From positions 186,001 through 250,000 of the forward strand of contig NZ_FXWJ01000003.1 in assembly GCF_900177795.1 (NCBI RefSeq): 64,000 nucleotides of DNA. Reading direction: 5' to 3'. The position numbers and the translations under genes are program-made. Source of the DNA: Plantibacter elymi (nom. nud.). Lineage in GTDB: Bacteria > Actinomycetota > Actinomycetes > Actinomycetales > Microbacteriaceae. The notes below the pieces were generated by a model. That model searched no databases, was not told where the DNA came from, and saw only the letters and a list, made by a program, of their open reading frames with translations. This document shows, piece by piece, positions 1 through 9,971 of the stretch (position 1 is the stretch's first letter; the number at the start of each line of letters is the position of its first letter).

Positions 1-44
1 GCCTCCTTCGACGAGGCGAGTGCTTCTCTGGTCGCGCTTCCCAT
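1..44 (-). CDS. atpH: ATP synthase F1 subunit delta, N-terminal fragment
   Basis: Only the first 14 codons are present; the gene runs off the left edge. They read MGSATREALASSKE, which resembles the start of actinobacterial AtpH proteins. The ATG shares its A with the TAA stop of atpF (TAATG), so the two genes are probably translationally coupled. AtpH forms the peripheral stalk with the b subunit and joins F1 to F0. Identification rests on this short stretch plus its place directly after atpF in the canonical order B-E-F-H. Confidence 0.8.
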   Translation of the reverse strand, partial: MGSATREALASSKE

Positions 45-595
45 TACTTGGCTGCCTTCTCCGACGCTTCGAGGTCCGCGAGGAACCGGTCGACGACCGC
101 CGTGGCCTTCGCGTCGTCGTTCAGCGTCTCGCCGATGACGCCACTGGCGAGGTCGAGTGCGAGCGTGCCGACCTCGGCACGCAGCGACACGACGGCCGCC
201 TGACGCTCGGCTTCGATCTGTGCCTGAGCGCTCGCGGTGACGCGAGCGGCTTCGACCGTGGCCTGCTCCTTGAGCTCGGCGAGGATCGTCTGACCCTCGA
301 CACGAGCCTGCTCGCGGATGCGGCCGGCTTCCTGACGGGCTTCGGCGAGCTGAGCGTTGTACTGCTCGAGCGCCGCTTCGGCCTGCTTCTGCGCTTCATC
401 GGCCTTGGCGATGTTGCCCTCGATGGCCGCTGCGCGGTCGTCGAGGAGCTTCTGCACCTTGGGCAGGACCAGCTTCCAGAAGAAGCCGAGGATGATGATG
501 AAGACGACGGCAGACCAGACGATGTCGTAGACCGCTGGGATGAGAGGGTTCGTTGGAGCGCCCTCTTCAGCAGCGATGATCACTGCATCAAACAT
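44..595 (-). CDS. atpF: ATP synthase F0 subunit b
   Basis: A protein of 183 residues. It has one membrane helix near residues 24-46 (VWSAVVFIIILGFFWKLVLP), followed by a long charged, Ala/Glu/Gln-rich helix (about 50-160) that dimerises as the peripheral stalk. This is the usual layout and slightly longer than typical b subunits, as in other actinobacteria. The ATG is preceded by GGAGG at a 4-base spacing. It lies between atpE (30 bp upstream) and atpH (overlapping), so it belongs to the atpBEFH operon read leftward. The product anchors F1 to the proton channel in the cytoplasmic membrane. Confidence 0.97.
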   Translation of the reverse strand: MFDAVIIAAEEGAPTNPLIPAVYDIVWSAVVFIIILGFFWKLVLPKVQKLLDDRAAAIEGNIAKADEAQKQAEAALEQYNAQLAEARQEAGRIREQARVEGQTILAELKEQATVEAARVTASAQAQIEAERQAAVVSLRAEVGTLALDLASGVIGETLNDDAKATAVVDRFLADLEASEKAAK

Positions 596-625
596 CTTGC
601 CTCCTTCGGAGATGTGAAAGGGGGC

Positions 626-1721
<1,096 letters not shown>

Positions 1722-1827
1722 GTATCTCCAGTTTCGGGGGCGTGGAGCAGAGCTCTCGCGGCGACGAACAGGGGGGATGTCTCCTCGCCGCACGCCGAAG
1801 CGGTGCTAGTGGGAGGATTCGTTGACG

Positions 1828-1833
1828 AGTCTA
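1828..1833 (-). promoter_or_regulatory. Candidate -10 element upstream of the atp operon
   Basis: On the minus strand this reads TAGACT, preceded by TGC (an extended -10, TGCTAGACT). It lies about 107 bp upstream of the chosen atpB start, in the 238-bp gap between the AtpI-like gene and atpB. The same GCTAGACT octamer occurs upstream of lysA. No clear -35 box is seen, so the call is tentative. Confidence 0.45.
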
Positions 1834-1959
1834 GCAAGGAAACCGGGCCCCGACGAACCCAGGGGTGGTATTCCACGGCTATATTCCGAGCCGCGACCCC
1901 GGCCGCGCCCTGGATACCGGTTCCGGCATGCTCCCACGCGACAGGATGCGTCCGCGGCG

Positions 1960-2445
1960 TCAGCTCGGGTCGGAGTCCTGCGGCGACGCTTTCGGGAGGA
2001 TGTCGTCCGAGACGTAGGGCACCCGCACCTTCGCCGCCACGACGGCGTCGATCACGAGCGAACCGACGACGCCGACGATGACGCTGCCGAACAGGATCGG
2101 TGCGTTGACCCAGGGCTGGTCCTTCAGGATGAAGCCCAGGACGAGGAAGATGACGAACTTCACGAGCCAGCTGCCCATCACCACCCCGAACAGGATCCCG
2201 ACGAAGAACTCCTGGCCGGACCAGCGGTTGGCGAAGAGGATGCTCACCGAGGTGATGCCGAGGAACACGAGCGCCATCGCGGTGCCGATGAGCGCGCTCG
2301 TCAGCCCACGGGAACCGTCGACGCTCCAGCCGACCACTCCCCCGACGACGGCGATCACGAGCGCGAGGAGCGCGCTGTACCGGAGTGCCGTGCGGAAGAC
2401 CCGATTGGCGCTCGCGTGCGAGCCGGCCTGGGCGGGAGGAGTCAT
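1960..2445 (-). CDS. AtpI-like small membrane protein
   Basis: A 161-residue protein with four predicted membrane helices: about 22-43, 51-72, 83-106 and 113-136. Its position is that of atpI/uncI, immediately before atpB. In other bacteria AtpI helps assemble the c-ring or has a divalent-cation role; sequence conservation is low, so the call rests on size, hydropathy and position. The ATG overlaps the stop of the upstream glycan transferase (ATGA), implying coupled translation. The C-terminal tail is short, polar and probably cytoplasmic. Confidence 0.75.
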   Translation of the reverse strand: MTPPAQAGSHASANRVFRTALRYSALLALVIAVVGGVVGWSVDGSRGLTSALIGTAMALVFLGITSVSILFANRWSGQEFFVGILFGVVMGSWLVKFVIFLVLGFILKDQPWVNAPILFGSVIVGVVGSLVIDAVVAAKVRVPYVSDDILPKASPQDSDPS

Positions 2446-3707
2446 GGGTGCTGGTCCTTCTTGGCGAGAGAGTCGAGGGTGTCGAGGGTGTCGCCGCTCA
2501 CGGGCGCCTCGGGGTCGCGCTGCCCGGAGGCCTCGTCGAGCCGATCGTACAGCGCCGACCCGGGAGCCCCCTCCGTGCCGGCGGCCACGCGCTGCGCGAG
2601 CCGGTCTGCGCGCCTGCGGCGACCGATCGGCAGGAGGGTGAACGCGGTGCAGGTGACGACGCCCACGGAGACGAAGAGCACGGCAAGCCAGGTCGGGGCC
2701 GCGAAGAACGCCAGGCATCCGACGGAGATGACGACCGTCCAGCCGTAGAAGATGAGGACGGCGTGCACCTGGCTGTGACCGAGGTCGAGCAGCCGGTGGT
2801 GGAGGTGCATCCGGTCGGCGCTGAACGGCGACTTGCCGGCACGGAGACGACGGAGGACGGCCAGGACGAAGTCGGCGAGCGGCACGACGAGGATGGCGAA
2901 CGGCAGCAGGATCGGGATGAACGCGGGCAACAGCTGCGTGCGGCCGAGGGCGGCCGGGTCGACCTGTCCGGTCACGGCGGCCGCGGAGGTCGCCATGAGG
3001 AGACCGACGAGCAGGGCACCGGCGTCGCCCATGAACAGCCTGGCGGGGTGCCAGTTGAGCGGGAGGAAGCCGAGGCACGCACCGACGAGGATCGCGGCGA
3101 TCAACGAGGCGAGGTTGAAGTAGTCGCTCGCCCCGGTGGAGGTCACGAGCAGCTGGGTGTAGACGAAGAACACGGTGTTCGCGATGACGGCGACACCGGC
3201 GACGAGCCCGTCGAGCCCGTCGACGAAGTTGATCGCGTTCATCACGAGCACGATGGCGAAGACCGTCATCGAGAAGGACACCCACGACGAGCCGACCGTC
3301 AGGCCACCGATGGGCAAGGAGTAGATCTGCACACCGAGCCAGGCGACGAGCCCTGCCGCCATGAACTGCGCGGCGAGCTTGATCATCCAGTCGAGGTCCC
3401 AGAGGTCGTCGGCGACGCCGATCCCGACGATGAACAGGGCCGCCCCGAGGATCGCCAGCACCGGCTCCGGATCGGCGAACACGAGGTCGAAGAACGGCAG
3501 CTGCCAGGCCACGCCGAAGGCGACGAGGATGCCGATGAACATCGCGACCCCGCCGAGGCGCGGCGTCGGCGTCTGATGGACGTCCCGTTCGCGGATCGGT
3601 GGGTGGAGACCGTACTTCACCCCGACCCGCCGCGCGAGGTGGGCGAAGCCGAAGGTGATGCCCGCGCTCACGACGAGCACGATGAGGTACCCGGAGAACT
3701 GGTTCAT
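2442..3707 (-). CDS. WecA/MraY-family undecaprenyl-phosphate sugar-1-phosphate transferase
   Basis: A polytopic membrane enzyme of 421 residues. It has the family signature NAINFVDGLDGLVAG, in which Asp residues bind Mg and substrate, an early RDVHQTPTPRLGG segment, and a later PLNWHPARLFMGDAGA motif matching the conserved GD[AS]G region. These match polyprenyl-phosphate GlcNAc-1-phosphate transferases, which load the first sugar of wall polysaccharide or teichoic-type polymers onto undecaprenyl phosphate. It lies between tsaC and atpI with ATGA overlaps on both sides, the typical actinobacterial location. The last 70 residues are polar and likely cytoplasmic. The exact sugar cannot be read from sequence. 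Confidence 0.92.
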   Translation of the reverse strand: MNQFSGYLIVLVVSAGITFGFAHLARRVGVKYGLHPPIRERDVHQTPTPRLGGVAMFIGILVAFGVAWQLPFFDLVFADPEPVLAILGAALFIVGIGVADDLWDLDWMIKLAAQFMAAGLVAWLGVQIYSLPIGGLTVGSSWVSFSMTVFAIVLVMNAINFVDGLDGLVAGVAVIANTVFFVYTQLLVTSTGASDYFNLASLIAAILVGACLGFLPLNWHPARLFMGDAGALLVGLLMATSAAAVTGQVDPAALGRTQLLPAFIPILLPFAILVVPLADFVLAVLRRLRAGKSPFSADRMHLHHRLLDLGHSQVHAVLIFYGWTVVISVGCLAFFAAPTWLAVLFVSVGVVTCTAFTLLPIGRRRRADRLAQRVAAGTEGAPGSALYDRLDEASGQRDPEAPVSGDTLDTLDSLAKKDQHP

Positions 3708-4372
3708 GGCTCGCGAGGCTCGGGGAGGAGATCGCCCACCACGTCGCGGATCGCCTCGCGGGAGACGGCTCCGTCGCGCAGGACGACGATCCGTTCGTCT
3801 GCCGTGCCGAGTCGGGTCGCGTCGATGATCGTCGACGACTGCTCGCCGCTCTCGCCGCCGTCGAGGTAGACCGAGACCGAGTCGCCGAGCATCTCGAGCG
3901 CGGCAGCGGCGGACGTGGCGGCCGGTCGGCCGGTGAGGTTCGCCGAGGAGACCGCGAGCGGGCCGGTGTCCTGCAGGAGTTCGAGGGTCACCGGGTTCGA
4001 CGGCATCCGGAGCGCGACCGTGCCCGCGGTCTCGCCGAGGTCCCAGGCGAGCGACGGCTGGGCTTCGAGCACGATGGTCAGGCCGCCGGGCCAGAATGCC
4101 TCGACGAGCCTGTGCACGGCATCGGGGACGGACGCCGCCAAGGCCTCGAGCGTGTTCACACCCGAGACGAGGACGGGCGGCGGTGACTGCCGGGTCCGGC
4201 CCTTCGCGTCGAGGAGGCGCTGCACCGCGGCCGGCGAGAACGCGTCGGCAGCCACTCCGTACACCGTGTCGGTCGGGAGCACGACCAGCTCACCCCGGGC
4301 CAGGGCCGTCCGCGCCAGGCGCATCCCGGCGAGCAACTGCGCGTGATCCTGGCAATCGAAGGTCTGCGGCAT
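3704..4372 (-). CDS. tsaC: L-threonylcarbamoyladenylate synthase (t6A tRNA modification)
   Basis: A 222-residue YrdC/Sua5-type protein. It makes threonylcarbamoyl-AMP from Thr, bicarbonate and ATP, the first step of t6A formation at tRNA position 37. Family hallmarks are the N-terminal GELVVLPTDTVYGVAADA, the SPPPVLV stretch in the KxR/SxN substrate region and GPLAVSSANLTGRPA. It is the short TsaC form, although the tail (175-222) is longer than a minimal YrdC and could be a remnant Sua5-like extension. Its stop overlaps the start of the WecA-like gene. prmC, normally its upstream neighbour, is here separated by about 5 kb. Confidence 0.93.
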   Translation of the reverse strand: MPQTFDCQDHAQLLAGMRLARTALARGELVVLPTDTVYGVAADAFSPAAVQRLLDAKGRTRQSPPPVLVSGVNTLEALAASVPDAVHRLVEAFWPGGLTIVLEAQPSLAWDLGETAGTVALRMPSNPVTLELLQDTGPLAVSSANLTGRPAATSAAAALEMLGDSVSVYLDGGESGEQSSTIIDATRLGTADERIVVLRDGAVSREAIRDVVGDLLPEPREP

Positions 4373-4445
4373 GTGGTGGGTCCTGGCTGAACGGGGCCGC
4401 CGATCGGTGATCAGTCGGCCGGATGATCGGGGTGACGACGCTCAA

Positions 4446-5432
4446 TCATAGCCTCGGGCGTCTTCCGAGCAGTCTGGGCAGGCACAGGTAGACGGCGAGG
4501 ACGAGCAGGATGCCGAGCACGGCGAGGACCTTGACGGGCCAGGCGCCCGTCGCGACGACCACCCCGAGGAGCCCGGTGGCGAGGGTCGCGACGCTGACGA
4601 CGGCGGTGGACCCGAGATGACCGAGACCACCGGCGGCGAGACGCTGGTACACGTGGCTGCGATGTGCCTCGTGCAGCGGCTCCCCCCGCCGCCAGCGCGC
4701 GATGATCGTCGTGCCGGTGTCGGCGACGTACACGAGGACCGGGCCGATCAGTGCGACGAAGGAGATTCCGCTGAAGGCCGCGTAGATGGCGACCGCGACC
4801 AGGGAGCCGCCGAGGAGGTAGCTGCCGACGTCGCCGAGGAACATCCGGCGCCGAGCGAGGTTCCACGGCAGGAACCCGAGGAACGCGGCCGCCACGACGA
4901 GGCCGGCTGCGGTGACGCCCGGGAGTCCGGCCACGGCACCGAGACCGGCGTAGAACCCGCCCACGACCGTGCCGTGCATCGAGGAGATGCCGTTGACGCC
5001 GTCCATGAAGTTCGCGATGTTCGTGTAGGCGACGAGTGCCAGGATCCCGAGTGGGATCCACCAGAAACTCGCGGCCATCGAGACGACGAGCACCCAGGTC
5101 GCCACGAGTCCGAGCAGGACCTGCAACCCGAAGCGCACCCGGACGGGGAGTCCGCGGACGTCCTCCACGGCCCCGATGGCAGCGTTCACGACCGACACGG
5201 CGGCGACGATCCAGAGCGGGAGGCTGTGGAGCAGGACCGCGGCCGTGCCGAGACCGACGGCGACCGCGAGCGCGACGCCGATCCCTCCCCCGCGGATCGT
5301 CGGCGTGACGTGCATGGACCGGTGATTCGGGGTGTCGAGGACCGCCCGACGGATGAGGATCGGGCGGATGGCGAGCTGGGACAACAGGCTCACGACGAGG
5401 GCGAGCACCCCCGCCAGGATGGCAACCGTCAT
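4446..5432 (-). CDS. WecA/MraY-like glycan-1-phosphate transferase (second copy)
   Basis: A 328-residue polytopic protein related to the polyprenyl-phosphate sugar-1-phosphate transferases. Diagnostic segments are HRSMHVTPTIRGGG near residue 37, NIANFMDGVNGISSMHG (the NxxNFxDGxxG signature) and RRRMFLGDVGSYLLGG, which carries the catalytic Asp. It resembles the WbpL/WecA branch that starts O-antigen or capsule-like glycans. Its ATG overlaps the stop of the CapD-like gene (ATGA), so it belongs to the surface-polysaccharide block at 4446-9027. The first WecA-like gene 2 kb away probably serves a different polymer. Confidence 0.9.
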   Translation of the reverse strand: MTVAILAGVLALVVSLLSQLAIRPILIRRAVLDTPNHRSMHVTPTIRGGGIGVALAVAVGLGTAAVLLHSLPLWIVAAVSVVNAAIGAVEDVRGLPVRVRFGLQVLLGLVATWVLVVSMAASFWWIPLGILALVAYTNIANFMDGVNGISSMHGTVVGGFYAGLGAVAGLPGVTAAGLVVAAAFLGFLPWNLARRRMFLGDVGSYLLGGSLVAVAIYAAFSGISFVALIGPVLVYVADTGTTIIARWRRGEPLHEAHRSHVYQRLAAGGLGHLGSTAVVSVATLATGLLGVVVATGAWPVKVLAVLGILLVLAVYLCLPRLLGRRPRL

Positions 5433-7249
5433 TGCACCAGGTGGTGGGTGCCGGCGCCCTCGTCGGCGATCGTCTCCCGCCAGACGTCGATGTCGAGCAG
5501 TGCCGGGTCGAGCGGCTGGATCCGCGTGTGCGAGACCTTCGGGTGCTTCGAGCGGTCGGCGATCTCGTCGGTGTCGATGAGGACCTCGTGCAGCTTCTCG
5601 CCGTGCCGGAGACCGGTGTACACGATCTCGACGTCCTTACCTGAAGCGGCGATCATGCGCTTGGCGACGTCGAGGATGCGGACCGGACGGCCCATGTCGA
5701 GGATGAGGACCTCGCCCGGGTCGCCGATCGCGCCGGCCTGGATGACGAGCTTCGACGCTTCGGGGATCGTCATGAAGAAACGGGTGACGTCGGGGTGCGT
5801 GACCGTGACCGGACCGCCGGCCTCGATCTGGGCGGTGAACGCCGGGATGGCCGAGCCACGGCTGCCGATGACGTTGCCGAACCGGACCGAGAGGTACCGT
5901 GCGTCGGTCTCCTGGGCGCTCATCCACGCGGTGAGCTTCTCGGCGATGCGCTTGCTGTAACCGAGGACGGTCGTCGGGTTCGCGGCCTTGTCGGTCGAGA
6001 TGTTGACGAAGGTGCCGACGCCGACGGCCCGCGCCGCGTTGAGGACGTTCAAGGTGCCGAGGACGTTGTTCTTCCAGGCCTCGTCGGGGTACTGCTCGAG
6101 CATCGGAGCGTGCTTCAGCGCTGCCGCGTGGAAGACGACGTCGGGACGGCGGTCCTCGAAGATCTCCATGAGCGAGGGGAGGTCGCGGATGTCGGCGAGC
6201 ACGACCTCCTTGGTGTCGAGCAGGCCGTGGCCCGAGATCGAGAGCTGCGTGGTGTGGAGCCCCGTCTCGTCGCGGTCGAGTAGGACGAGCTCCGCCGGGC
6301 CGAACTGGTTGACCTGGCGGGCGATCTCGGAGCCGATGGATCCGCCGGCACCGGTGACGAGCACGCGCTTGCCGGTGAGGTACCCCGCGATGCTCTCGAC
6401 CTGGAGGTCGACGGTGTTGCGGCCGATGAAGTCCTCGACGTTGAGATCGCGCAGGCTGGGCGCGCTCTCCCCCGTGCCGGGAGCCAGCATCGTGTCGATG
6501 GGCGGGACGACGAGCACGCGGAGCTTCGCCTCGTCGGCTCGCTCGCTGACCTGGCGGATGAAGTCGTTGTCGACGTCGGCGATGCTGATGATGAGTGCCT
6601 GCGCACCGGTTCGCTTGACGGCCGCCACCAGGTCGGCTCCGGTGCCGACCACGGCGACGGAGGCGATGCGGAAGTTGCGCTTCGAGGGGTCGTCGTCGAT
6701 GACGCCCACCGGGAGGTAGGGGGACTGCGGGTCGCGCATGAGCCGAGGGATGATCGACATGCCGAGCGCACCGGCTCCGTAGACGAGGACGCGCTGCGCC
6801 TCGATGGGCCGGCTGCGGCTGTCGACGAAGAGTCGCTTGACGTAGCGCGTGATGCCCATGAAGACGATGGCGAACGGGAACGCGATCACCGTGGTGGACC
6901 GTGGCACCCCCCACGCGACGCCGAAGACCGCGTTGACCGCGATGAGGATCGCGGTGACGATCAGGGCGACGACGATGAGCTGTTTCGCCTCGTAGAAACT
7001 GCCGAAGCTGTGCAGCCCGTGGTAGTAGCTCCACAGGTACGCCACGATGAACTGGGCGACCACGGCGATGACGCACAGGAGGACCGTCCCCACGAGGGCC
7101 ACGCGCTCGTACTCGAGCTCGAACCGGACGAGCTGGGCGACCACGATGGCGAGCACCCAGCACAGTGCGTCGAGGGCGGTCTTCGCGGCGAAACGAGGGC
7201 CTGGCGCCTGCGTCCATCTACGGGGGGCGTCGGGGAGCGTGGAGGTCAT
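5429..7249 (-). CDS. CapD/PglF-like nucleoside-diphosphate sugar epimerase/dehydratase
   Basis: A 606-residue membrane-anchored sugar-nucleotide enzyme. The N-terminus (about 20-130) has four membrane helices. A CoA-binding-like Rossmann region follows (about 145-270), then the catalytic extended SDR domain starting at VLVTGAGGSIGSEIARQ. Its active-site region reads STDKAANPTTVLGYSK; leucine sits where short-chain family members have the catalytic Tyr of YxxxK, as in the long PglF/CapD type that usually have Met there. The expected role is UDP-HexNAc 4,6-dehydration or 5-epimerisation for surface glycan. A TAGGAT hexamer about 10 bp upstream of the ATG may give it its own near-leaderless promoter. 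Confidence 0.9.
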   Translation of the reverse strand: MTSTLPDAPRRWTQAPGPRFAAKTALDALCWVLAIVVAQLVRFELEYERVALVGTVLLCVIAVVAQFIVAYLWSYYHGLHSFGSFYEAKQLIVVALIVTAILIAVNAVFGVAWGVPRSTTVIAFPFAIVFMGITRYVKRLFVDSRSRPIEAQRVLVYGAGALGMSIIPRLMRDPQSPYLPVGVIDDDPSKRNFRIASVAVVGTGADLVAAVKRTGAQALIISIADVDNDFIRQVSERADEAKLRVLVVPPIDTMLAPGTGESAPSLRDLNVEDFIGRNTVDLQVESIAGYLTGKRVLVTGAGGSIGSEIARQVNQFGPAELVLLDRDETGLHTTQLSISGHGLLDTKEVVLADIRDLPSLMEIFEDRRPDVVFHAAALKHAPMLEQYPDEAWKNNVLGTLNVLNAARAVGVGTFVNISTDKAANPTTVLGYSKRIAEKLTAWMSAQETDARYLSVRFGNVIGSRGSAIPAFTAQIEAGGPVTVTHPDVTRFFMTIPEASKLVIQAGAIGDPGEVLILDMGRPVRILDVAKRMIAASGKDVEIVYTGLRHGEKLHEVLIDTDEIADRSKHPKVSHTRIQPLDPALLDIDVWRETIADEGAGTHHLVQ

Positions 7250-7261
7250 AACGTGTCGATC

Positions 7262-8233
7262 CTACCGATCGCCGGCTTCGCGTTGGCTGCGCACGGACTG
7301 CGCGTCGGGGCCGGGCGCACCGCGCTCCGCGGCGAGGGCCGCGATCGAGGACCGGAGACCGTCGTCCGTCGCCGTCGGCATGCGCTCGTGCCCGAGTGCG
7401 CCGAGCAGTCGGGCACCGGAGACGCGGTAGTCCTCGGTGAGCTTCGCGAGACGCCCGGAGTTGAGCGGCACGGCGGGGACGCGATCGCCGACGGCTGCCG
7501 CCAGCCGGACGAGTGCCGGCGGCAGGGCCAGACGACGGACCCGGCGACCGGTGACCTCGGCGATGAGGGTGACGAGGTGCCCCGTCGACACGGGCTCGTC
7601 GTCGGCGACGAGGTAGACACCCGTCGTGACGGCGGGCGTGTCGATGATGGTCTCGATCGCCCACGTGAGGTTCTGGATCGACACGAAGCTGCGCTCGTTC
7701 CGGAAGGCGTCGAGCGGGTACGGGATGCCGCGGGACAGCAGACCGAACAGGAGGCGCAGGTTGCCCTTGTCCCCCGGCCCGTGCACCATCGTCGGGCGGA
7801 GGACGATCGTCCGGCGACCGGCGGGCGGTTCGACGGCGAGCAGGAGCCGCTCGGCCGCGAGCTTCGACTTCCCGTACGGGGTCACCGGGTGGGGCTCGGC
7901 GGACTCGTCCAGCACGCCCTCGACCGTCGCCTCGTTCACCGCGGCGACGCTGCTCAGCTGGATGAAGGTGGTGGCGTCCGACGCCAGGAAGGCGACGTAC
8001 GCGCGTTCGGCGAGGTCGGTGTTGATCCGGCGGTACACCTCGGGAGAGGCGGTGCCGTCGAGGTCGTGCGCCTTCCCGGCGAGGTTCACCACGACGTCGA
8101 CGTCCGCCGGGAGGGGCTCCCCCGTCCACCCGCGCAACGAGAACGGCACGACCTCGTGGCCGGCCGCCTCGAGGACGGGGACGAGGTTCGTCCCGATGAA
8201 GCCGGTCGCACCGGTCACGAGCACGCGGCTCAT
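7262..8233 (-). CDS. NAD-dependent sugar epimerase/dehydratase (extended SDR)
   Basis: A 323-residue protein. It begins MSRVLVTGATGFIGTNL, the NAD-binding GxxGxxG motif of extended SDRs, and has the Ser of QLSSVAAV and the catalytic pair in PYGKSKLAAERLL (YxxxK). The family includes UDP-glucose/galactose 4-epimerases and related enzymes that convert sugar nucleotides for polysaccharide synthesis. The ATG overlaps the stop of the glycosyltransferase gene (ATGA), and the next gene starts 12 bp beyond its stop, so it is part of the same glycan block. The exact substrate is not predictable. Confidence 0.88.
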   Translation of the reverse strand: MSRVLVTGATGFIGTNLVPVLEAAGHEVVPFSLRGWTGEPLPADVDVVVNLAGKAHDLDGTASPEVYRRINTDLAERAYVAFLASDATTFIQLSSVAAVNEATVEGVLDESAEPHPVTPYGKSKLAAERLLLAVEPPAGRRTIVLRPTMVHGPGDKGNLRLLFGLLSRGIPYPLDAFRNERSFVSIQNLTWAIETIIDTPAVTTGVYLVADDEPVSTGHLVTLIAEVTGRRVRRLALPPALVRLAAAVGDRVPAVPLNSGRLAKLTEDYRVSGARLLGALGHERMPTATDDGLRSSIAALAAERGAPGPDAQSVRSQREAGDR

Positions 8234-9027
8234 CGGCCGAGCCACCCCCACGTGCGGAAGTACACGAACGCCCCCTGGATCGAGTACCACATCAGCTTCC
8301 GGTTGTGATGCGAGCCCTTCGCGAAGTGGTGGTGGATCGTCGCCCCCGGGTAATAGGCGGTCCGGGACACCTGGAGGAAGCGTCGGGTGAGGTCGGCGTC
8401 CTCGATGTACATGAAGATCCGCTCGTCGAAGTAGCCGACGCGGTGCAGGGTCGAGGTCCGCAGGAACATGAAGCAGCCCGACAGGTAGGGCACGTCGAAC
8501 ATCGTCTTGCTGTAATCGTGCGCCGGGTTCTCGTCGATGTCGCGGTACTCGTAGCGGGCCATGCGCTTCGCGACGAGCGGCTTCAGCGGACCGGGCAGGA
8601 ACCGGCGGGCGAAGAGGTCGAAGACGGAGGGGTTCCGCTTCACCAGGTACTGGAGGGAGCCGTCGGGGTACAGCACCTTCGGCATGACGTGCCCGACCTC
8701 GGGGTGCTCGAGCATGAACTCGTGGAGCTCCTCGATCGCCTCCGGCTCGAAGTACACGTCCGGGTTGACCACCATGTGGAACTTCGAACGCCCGAGGACC
8801 TTCGCGATGGCGAGGTTGTGGGCGGCGCCGAAGCCTGGGTTCGAGGGGTTGTGCAGGTATTCGACCCGCGGGTCGTCCGCGAGGTCGCGGAGCTCGTCCG
8901 TCGGCGAGTTGTCGACGAGGTAGAGCGTCTCGACGAGCGGGCTGCCGAGGGTCGAGTCGATGGCCGCACGCAGCTTGTCGCGATCGTTCCGGTACATGAC
9001 GATGCAGGCGGTCACAGGACGGTCCAC
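8230..9027 (-). CDS. Family 2 glycosyltransferase (rhamnosyltransferase-like)
   Basis: A 265-residue soluble GT-A enzyme. The nucleotide-sugar site is visible as TACIVMYRND near the start, LVDNSPTDEL, NPGFGAAHNLAI and the metal-binding VVNPDVYFEP. The later FMYIEDADLTRRF matches the acceptor-side ED motif. The pattern resembles WbbL-like rhamnosyltransferases and O-antigen glycosyltransferases. It is the first gene of the leftward glycan block (8230 to 4446), with a divergent HAD gene starting about 120 bp away. It probably transfers a deoxyhexose onto the lipid-linked intermediate made by the WecA-like enzyme downstream. Confidence 0.9.
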   Translation of the reverse strand: MDRPVTACIVMYRNDRDKLRAAIDSTLGSPLVETLYLVDNSPTDELRDLADDPRVEYLHNPSNPGFGAAHNLAIAKVLGRSKFHMVVNPDVYFEPEAIEELHEFMLEHPEVGHVMPKVLYPDGSLQYLVKRNPSVFDLFARRFLPGPLKPLVAKRMARYEYRDIDENPAHDYSKTMFDVPYLSGCFMFLRTSTLHRVGYFDERIFMYIEDADLTRRFLQVSRTAYYPGATIHHHFAKGSHHNRKLMWYSIQGAFVYFRTWGWLGR

Positions 9028-9140
9028 GGTTCACCCTCTCCGGCGGCGGGGACGGCACCGCCGAGGCACGACGGACGTGGGCCCGACGCGCCTGGTCAGT
9101 CTACGTGCTGCCCGCGTCCGGTCCTGGGAGTCCGGGGCCG

Positions 9141-9146
9141 CATACT
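9141..9146 (+). promoter_or_regulatory. Candidate -10 for a leaderless HAD transcript
   Basis: CATACT lies six bases before the GTG at 9153 (three before GTG 9150), with no ribosome binding site in between. That is the geometry of leaderless actinobacterial transcripts, where transcription begins at or next to the start codon. No convincing -35 is visible. Confidence 0.4.
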
Positions 9147-9149
9147 GGA

Positions 9150-9791
9150 GTGGTGCCAGAGCGTGTGTTCTTCTTCGACTGCGACAAGACCCTGTACGAC
9201 TACGACTTCCGGAAACGCCTCCCGGCGCTCTCGCGGTTGACGGGCGTGAGCCAGTACCGGCTCGCGAAGCAGTGGTGGGTCGGTGGCCACGAGGCCGCGG
9301 CCAACATCGGCGAGTACCCGACGAGCGACGACTATCTGGCGGTGTTCGCCGAGGTCACCGGGTACCCGCTGTCCCTCGAGGAGTGGCGCGAGGCCCGCGC
9401 GGCGGCGATGACCCCGGTTCCCGGCGTCCTGGCCACCCTCGCCCGTGCCGCGACCCTCGGCACGGTCTCCCTGCTGTCGAACAATCCGATCCCGTTCCGG
9501 GACTCCTTCGCGCAGCTGGCTCCCGAGGCCGCAGCCCTCCTCGGCGAGAACGACCTCGTGTCCGCCGTCCTCGGAGCGGAGAAGCCCGAGCCCCGTGTCT
9601 ACACGCGGGCGCTCAGCCGCTACGGCGTCGCACCCGGCCGCACCATGCTCATCGACGACTCCGCGGCGAACTGCGCGGGCGCCGAGGCCGTGGGGATGCA
9701 CGCGTTCCAGCTGACGAAGGACGCCTCAGGCGCCTTCGACGTCGCGGGACTCGACGCCGCGGTCGACGCCTTCGTGGCGGCCACACCCTGA
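9150..9791 (+). CDS. HAD-family hydrolase (phosphatase, pyrimidine 5'-nucleotidase-like)
   Basis: About 213 residues. Motif I is FFFDCDKTLYDYD, with the nucleophile and acid/base in DCDKT. A helical cap follows (about 25-90), then motif II near TVSLLSNNP, the lysine of GAEKPEPRVY, and motif IV MLIDDSAANCAGA. This is the HAD subfamily IA plan with Mg-dependent phosphate hydrolysis of a small metabolite; the substrate is unknown. I chose the adjacent GTG codons at 9150/9153 because the frame upstream to 9105 is not protein-like and a -10 hexamer sits just before them. The gene is solitary and converges on prmC. Confidence 0.85.
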   Translation: MVPERVFFFDCDKTLYDYDFRKRLPALSRLTGVSQYRLAKQWWVGGHEAAANIGEYPTSDDYLAVFAEVTGYPLSLEEWREARAAAMTPVPGVLATLARAATLGTVSLLSNNPIPFRDSFAQLAPEAAALLGENDLVSAVLGAEKPEPRVYTRALSRYGVAPGRTMLIDDSAANCAGAEAVGMHAFQLTKDASGAFDVAGLDAAVDAFVAATP

Positions 9792-9819
9792 CTCGGCCCA
9801 CCGGGCGATGCGTCCCACC

Positions 9820-9928
9820 GGTCCCTGAACCGAACCATCGGTCCCTGAGCCGACCCATCGGTCCCTGAGCTTGTCGAAGGGCGGCGGATCCACGGCTCGG
9901 ACTCGCCCTTCGACAGGCTCAGGGACCG
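9820..9928 (+). repeat. Dispersed repeat array 1 with inverted pair (hairpin)
   Basis: Two partial units (GGTCCCTGA plus filler, 20-bp period, starting at 9820 and 9840) precede a full unit at 9860-9882. After a 22-base loop comes an inverted full unit at 9905-9927. The 23-bp arms pair with one G-T mismatch. It lies between the convergent HAD and prmC genes, so it could act as a bidirectional transcription terminator or as a REP-like element. The same unit occurs at four other places in the window. Confidence 0.9.
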
Positions 9929-9971
9929 GAAGAGGGGCCCACGAAGCGGAGAAGCGCGGGCTCGCGACGGG

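Noticed and set aside
1722-1793. N-terminal extension of AtpB to the first in-frame start at 1793
   Set aside because: The extra 24 residues are Arg/Pro-rich and unlike AtpB, and a GTG with a ribosome binding site at 1721 gives a normal N-terminus.
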